64,000 nucleotides of DNA from positions 496,001 to 560,000 of the forward strand of contig JAJJXM010000036.1 in assembly GCA_024516155.1 (NCBI GenBank), read 5' to 3'. Below the pieces are notes generated by a model. It was not told the DNA's origin. It made no database searches and saw only the letters and a list, made by a program, of their open reading frames with translations. The DNA is from Pyronema omphalodes (taxonomy: Eukaryota; Ascomycota; Pezizomycetes; Pezizales; Pyronemataceae). The translations under genes and the position numbers were made by a program. This document shows, in pieces, positions 61,533 to 64,000 of the stretch (positions are counted from its first letter, which is position 1; each line of letters begins with the position of its first letter).

Positions 61533-62599
61533 TGGACGATAGAACGAACTCCGAGGACCCCCCGTCCTCTTTGGGCTGGTACCGAACCCCTACTCCCCCG
61601 GCAGAAAAGAAATCCCCCCACCCCACGATCCCGCACGCAGAACTACATTGGTCGTTCTGCAACAACGACTCCTGCTCCATTCACCTCCAATCGAAATTAA
61701 ACAACAATCATTTCCCAGCGGTGGCGCAAGCAATCGCGGCACGCATAAAAAAATCATGTAGCTGCGGGCAGCTACATGACCCCGAGTTAGAATGGGTGAT
61801 CCGACACCGAAGGATGGACCCGCAAAAGGCCTGCAAGGCATGGCAGAAAGGAAAGAGACTCTGCAATGTGTGTAAATTCCTGGTCAACAAAGACGGACAC
61901 GACCAGAGATGCGGTATCAGAGGATGGAAACCCCCCACGGAGACCCCGGCAATGATACCACCCGCCAAGGACGAGCCCGGGACAGGAAAGGAGCCTCCCG
62001 TCCCTACGGAAAACCAGGAAAACGAACCACCCCGTCCCCGCGAACTGGAATCGGAGGACTCCACCATTCCTACGATCCGACACCAACTCCCAGTGATTAT
62101 GATGACGGGACCCTCGGACCACGAGAGGGTGGCAATCAACCTGTCTTTCTATCAGACAGCGGAGCCGGAACAGCATCTCCCCACCGTCGACTACCCACCA
62201 ACCAACGACCTGACATCCGCCCCTTGTTCGGATCCCCCGGAGCCCCCCGCCTCAGGGCACCAACAAGATCAAATACCCCCGTTCTCCTCAGGGCACCAAC
62301 AAGAACAAATAACGGCGCCCCCCTTAGGACACCAACAAGAGCAAATACCGCCTTATGTCCTCGAGGATATCACCCAGGACGTCGTACGTCGCCGACGTCG
62401 GGGAAAGCAGTATCGGGGACGGTCCCCCATCCGGAGGCCCGCGTTGAGGACTGTCTACGGCCTCGCCGGAGTCTCGGCCTGGAGGGGGGGGCTTATGTCA
62501 CAACGGTCCCGTGACATGCTCCTGGCCTCCGCCGTCACCACCGCAGGGCTATGGGTGATCGTCATCACCCTAGCAACCTGCTACGCTGTCATGAAGTGA
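61532..62599 (+). CDS. Gypsy A ORF3 in env position, Cys/His-rich, LTR-encoded membrane tail
   Basis: 355 residues, intact, starting on a TAATG overlap with the pol stop. The N-terminal half has a Cys/His cluster (about residues 36-130): HWSFCNNDSCSIH, CSCGQLH, LCNVCKFLVNKDGHDQRC, probably zinc-binding. Three GHQQ(D/E)QI repeats follow (about 241-275), then a very basic stretch (VVRRRRRGKQYRGRSPIRR). The last 34 codons lie within the 3' LTR and end in a hydrophobic segment (MLLASAVTTAGLWVIVITLA) three to seven residues from the C-terminus. No signal peptide at the N-terminus, so it would be a tail-anchored protein rather than a classic envelope. The W-x-x-C-x4-C-x2-H start resembles, from memory, uncharacterised ORFs near other fungal gypsy elements. 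Function unknown. Confidence 0.85.
   Translation: MDDRTNSEDPPSSLGWYRTPTPPAEKKSPHPTIPHAELHWSFCNNDSCSIHLQSKLNNNHFPAVAQAIAARIKKSCSCGQLHDPELEWVIRHRRMDPQKACKAWQKGKRLCNVCKFLVNKDGHDQRCGIRGWKPPTETPAMIPPAKDEPGTGKEPPVPTENQENEPPRPRELESEDSTIPTIRHQLPVIMMTGPSDHERVAINLSFYQTAEPEQHLPTVDYPPTNDLTSAPCSDPPEPPASGHQQDQIPPFSSGHQQEQITAPPLGHQQEQIPPYVLEDITQDVVRRRRRGKQYRGRSPIRRPALRTVYGLAGVSAWRGGLMSQRSRDMLLASAVTTAGLWVIVITLATCYAVMK
62253..62350 (+). repeat. Three short coding repeats in ORF3
   Basis: Three copies of GG(G/A)CACCAACAAGA(T/A/G)CAAATA at about 36-39 bp spacing encode GHQQ(D/E)QI followed by Pro-rich spacers. Confidence 0.8.
62481..62491 (+). other. Polypurine tract of gypsy A
   Basis: GGAGGGGGGGG lies four bases before the 3' LTR, the usual primer site for plus-strand DNA synthesis. 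It sits inside ORF3 and encodes part of WRGG. Confidence 0.8.
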
Positions 62600-63285
62600 A
62601 GGGATAGGGTTAGGGCAAGGGGCTGGGCCCCTTGCCGAGGATTTTCATATGTTCGGAGTTATTTCTTATTTGGATTTCTTTTAGGTATTACGGCGGCTAA
62701 GAAATTGTTGGAATCTTTTACTTCTCTCTTTTGGTATGTACTCTTTCTTTACTATTTGGAATCACGGCGGTTAGCCAGGAAGTTATCTCTTGCGGTATGT
62801 ACTCTTTCTTTGCTATTTGGAATCACGGCGGTTAGCCGGTAGTTGTCTCTTTTGGTATGTACTCTTTCCTTGTTATTATTATTTGGAATTATGGCGGTTA
62901 GTTATCTTGCTTTATTATTTGGAATTACGGCGGTTGGCAAATGTTGGGGAATGTTGGTCATGTATGTAGTATCACGGCGGTTAGCATTGGAAGCATTCTC
63001 CGCAGGCGGAGAATGCTGAGTCACGAGTCATGAAGGAACAAGTATAAGAGGAGGAAATTTGTATGTAGTTTATTTCTTCACGCAATCAAGTTTCTATTTA
63101 CCACAATCCTATCTACAAGAGTTCCCTTGTGATATCCCATCTCTCCAAACTCACCTGTGATTTCCCAGCCCACAAACCCTTGCCCATTCCCAACTTACCA
63201 GCCTTACCTAACCCGCCGCCGCCCTCCTCGCCGCCGAAAACCCCGCGCTGCCTGTCGTCAGTAACCGTGGATACGGATTCTGATA
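62496..63285 (+). repeat. Gypsy A 3' LTR (790 bp)
   Basis: Same length as the 5' LTR, with about six substitutions. The first 104 bases encode the end of ORF3. Followed by GTTAA and then copia sequence. Confidence 0.95.
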
Positions 63286-63536
63286 GTTAATCGGATAAAA
63301 TTCCAGGATAAGTATCCTTGAACTGATGATAATCAGTGTGTGGCATATTCGCCTAGCAAGAGTAGTCCGGACAGCATGGAGGCTGATCGGGACAGTGACA
63401 TTCAAGACGGAATTGTCAATGTATAGTTAGAGTGAGTCAGCATGAAGGCTGATCCGACTCGAAGATAATGTGATAAAGACTATACCGTGTGGCCGTGAGA
63501 GGTCCTACAGCGGTGACGCGGAAAAAGTTGGGGTGA
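63286..63536 (-). other. Copia sequence between gypsy A and the integrase exon
   Basis: Non-coding on both strands. Interpreted as the donor-side part of a copia intron; the GTATGT donor is at 63550-63545 on the minus strand. Confidence 0.4.
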
Positions 63537-64000
63537 TCATTTGTACATACTCTGAATGAGGGCATCTATCTCATGTGATACGAGCGCTGACGCATTCTCA
63601 TCACCCCCTTCAACGATATCAGGGAAACAGTCAGATATTGCCTTGATGATTTCCTCTGATGTATTGGGACGTCCTTCAGAATCGAAAGCATTATTGTCCT
63701 CTAAGAAAACGACGTTGGAAGCGCGCACGACCGAACGTGAATTGAAATCATAGATGCGCCAAATCTTTGACGAATCCGTGTATCCAACCATCATACTGTG
63801 TGACGCGCGTGCGCTCCAGTTCTTGTCTGTCCTCTGCTCCTTCGGTATATGCTTGAAGACCGTGCAACCGAATCTTCGAAGGTGTAGCAGCTGAGGCGGC
63901 CTGTGAAACAGGGCCTCATGAGGACTTAGCCAGCCTTTGAGCGTCCTAGTCGGAGATATCGAGTGAAGGTACACCGCTGTGTTAACAGCCTCAGCCCAGA
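63537..64000 (-). CDS. Copia pol, C-terminal integrase region (partial)
   Basis: The frame is open from the right edge of the window down to a TGA at 63539-63537. It reads WAEAVNTAVYLHSISPTRTL, then LSPHEALFHRPPQLLHLRRFGC, and MMVGYTDSSKIWRIYDFNSRSVVRASNVVFLED. These match the conserved end of copia integrase (WAEAxxTAxYL, RxFGCxxF, GY...K.YRxxD, SRxVxxSxxVxFxE). The last few codons (SMYK) before the stop are probably intronic, since a GTATGT donor lies at 63550. Confidence 0.85.
   Translation of the reverse strand, partial: WAEAVNTAVYLHSISPTRTLKGWLSPHEALFHRPPQLLHLRRFGCTVFKHIPKEQRTDKNWSARASHSMMVGYTDSSKIWRIYDFNSRSVVRASNVVFLEDNNAFDSEGRPNTSEEIIKAISDCFPDIVEGGDENASALVSHEIDALIQSMYK

Larger units (their letters stand above)
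40284..63285 (+). mobile_element. Ty3/gypsy element A (chromovirus type) with two nested insertions
   Basis: 790-bp LTRs at 40284-41073 and 62496-63285, flanked by GTTAA (40279-40283 and 63286-63290). Without the nested B and C copies the element is about 7.6 kb. Order: gag (41152-42210), protease start (42213-42355, resuming 51317), reverse transcriptase and RNase H (to 53741), integrase and chromodomain (60156-61532), then ORF3 (61532-62599). The two LTRs differ at about six positions by eye, with no length difference. Confidence 0.95.
40152..63550 (-). other. Putative copia pol intron, now holding the gypsy nest
   Basis: On the minus strand the integrase frame reaches CAGA followed by GTATGT (63550-63545) and then a stop. 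The reverse-transcriptase exon is preceded by GAGCTAACATCCTAATTCTCAG ending at 40152. Joining 63551 to 40151 completes a codon and keeps the frame. Without gypsy A and one GTTAA copy the intron would be about 392 nt, long for this genome. An alternative is that this stretch is simply decayed linker sequence. Confidence 0.5.
37902..64000 (-). mobile_element. Ty1/copia LTR retrotransposon, split by a 23-kb gypsy nest; 5' end beyond the window
   Basis: On the minus strand the element runs from beyond 64000 (integrase part, 63537-64000) through reverse transcriptase and RNase H (38308-40151) to a 161-bp 3' LTR (37902-38062). Host copia sequence is interrupted by gypsy A at 40284-63285 between a duplicated GTTAA. 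Removing the nest leaves one pol gene in the copia order integrase, reverse transcriptase, RNase H. The 5' LTR, gag and protease lie to the right of the window. Confidence 0.9.

Noticed and set aside
61532..62599. Calling ORF3 a true viral envelope gene
   Set aside because: No signal peptide, cleavage site or fusion-peptide-like segment; only a C-terminal anchor and position support the comparison.

Overview
The window comes from a filamentous ascomycete genome, most likely Pezizomycotina. The evidence is short introns (about 50-125 nt) with GT...CTAAC...AG signals, a Jen1-type carboxylate transporter, a multi-exon ferric reductase, a RING/ZZ zinc-finger protein, an AAA ATPase with a lysine/serine-rich N-terminus, and chromodomain-bearing Ty3/gypsy retrotransposons.

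Left part (1-37.9 kb). Genes are sparse and the spacers are long and AT-rich. Supported genes are: the N-terminus of a proline-rich protein running off the left edge (1-527, minus); a C2H2-finger-like protein with a possible myristoylation start (6046-6918, plus); a RING plus triple ZZ-like plus SH3-like protein whose RING is interrupted by an in-frame intron (11285-13039, plus); a Jen1-like monocarboxylate permease (14972-16628, plus, 3 exons); a ferric/cupric reductase (20731-22782, minus, 5 exons); and an AAA ATPase (31018-34198, plus, 4 exons). A decayed leucine-rich/F-box-like gene with in-frame stops lies at 23579-24387. Three non-autonomous DNA elements are visible: a 198-bp foldback element (20278-20475), an 886-bp hAT-like element with 8-bp target-site duplications (26373-27258), and a 791-bp Mutator-like element with 104-bp terminal inverted repeats and 10-bp duplications (27738-28528).

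Right part (37.9-64 kb). This is a four-member nest of LTR retrotransposons. A Ty1/copia element on the minus strand (37902 to beyond 64000) is interrupted, apparently inside an intron of its own pol gene, by a Ty3/gypsy element A (40284-63285, TSD GTTAA). Element A is itself interrupted by gypsy B in the protease start (42356-51311, TSD AAAGA, identical LTRs) and by gypsy C between RNase H and integrase (53742-60150, TSD ATAGG, one LTR difference). All boundaries are marked by perfect 5-bp duplications, so the order of events can be read directly: copia, then A, then B and C.

The most unusual feature is a third reading frame in gypsy A (61532-62599). It follows pol, starts on a TAATG stop/start overlap, has a Cys/His-rich domain, and ends in a membrane-spanning segment encoded inside the 3' LTR. 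Gypsy B has an extra coiled-coil ORF before its Gag-like ORF, and gypsy C has an 80-codon ORF overlapping the gag start codon. These three arrangements are the best candidates for undescribed biology here.
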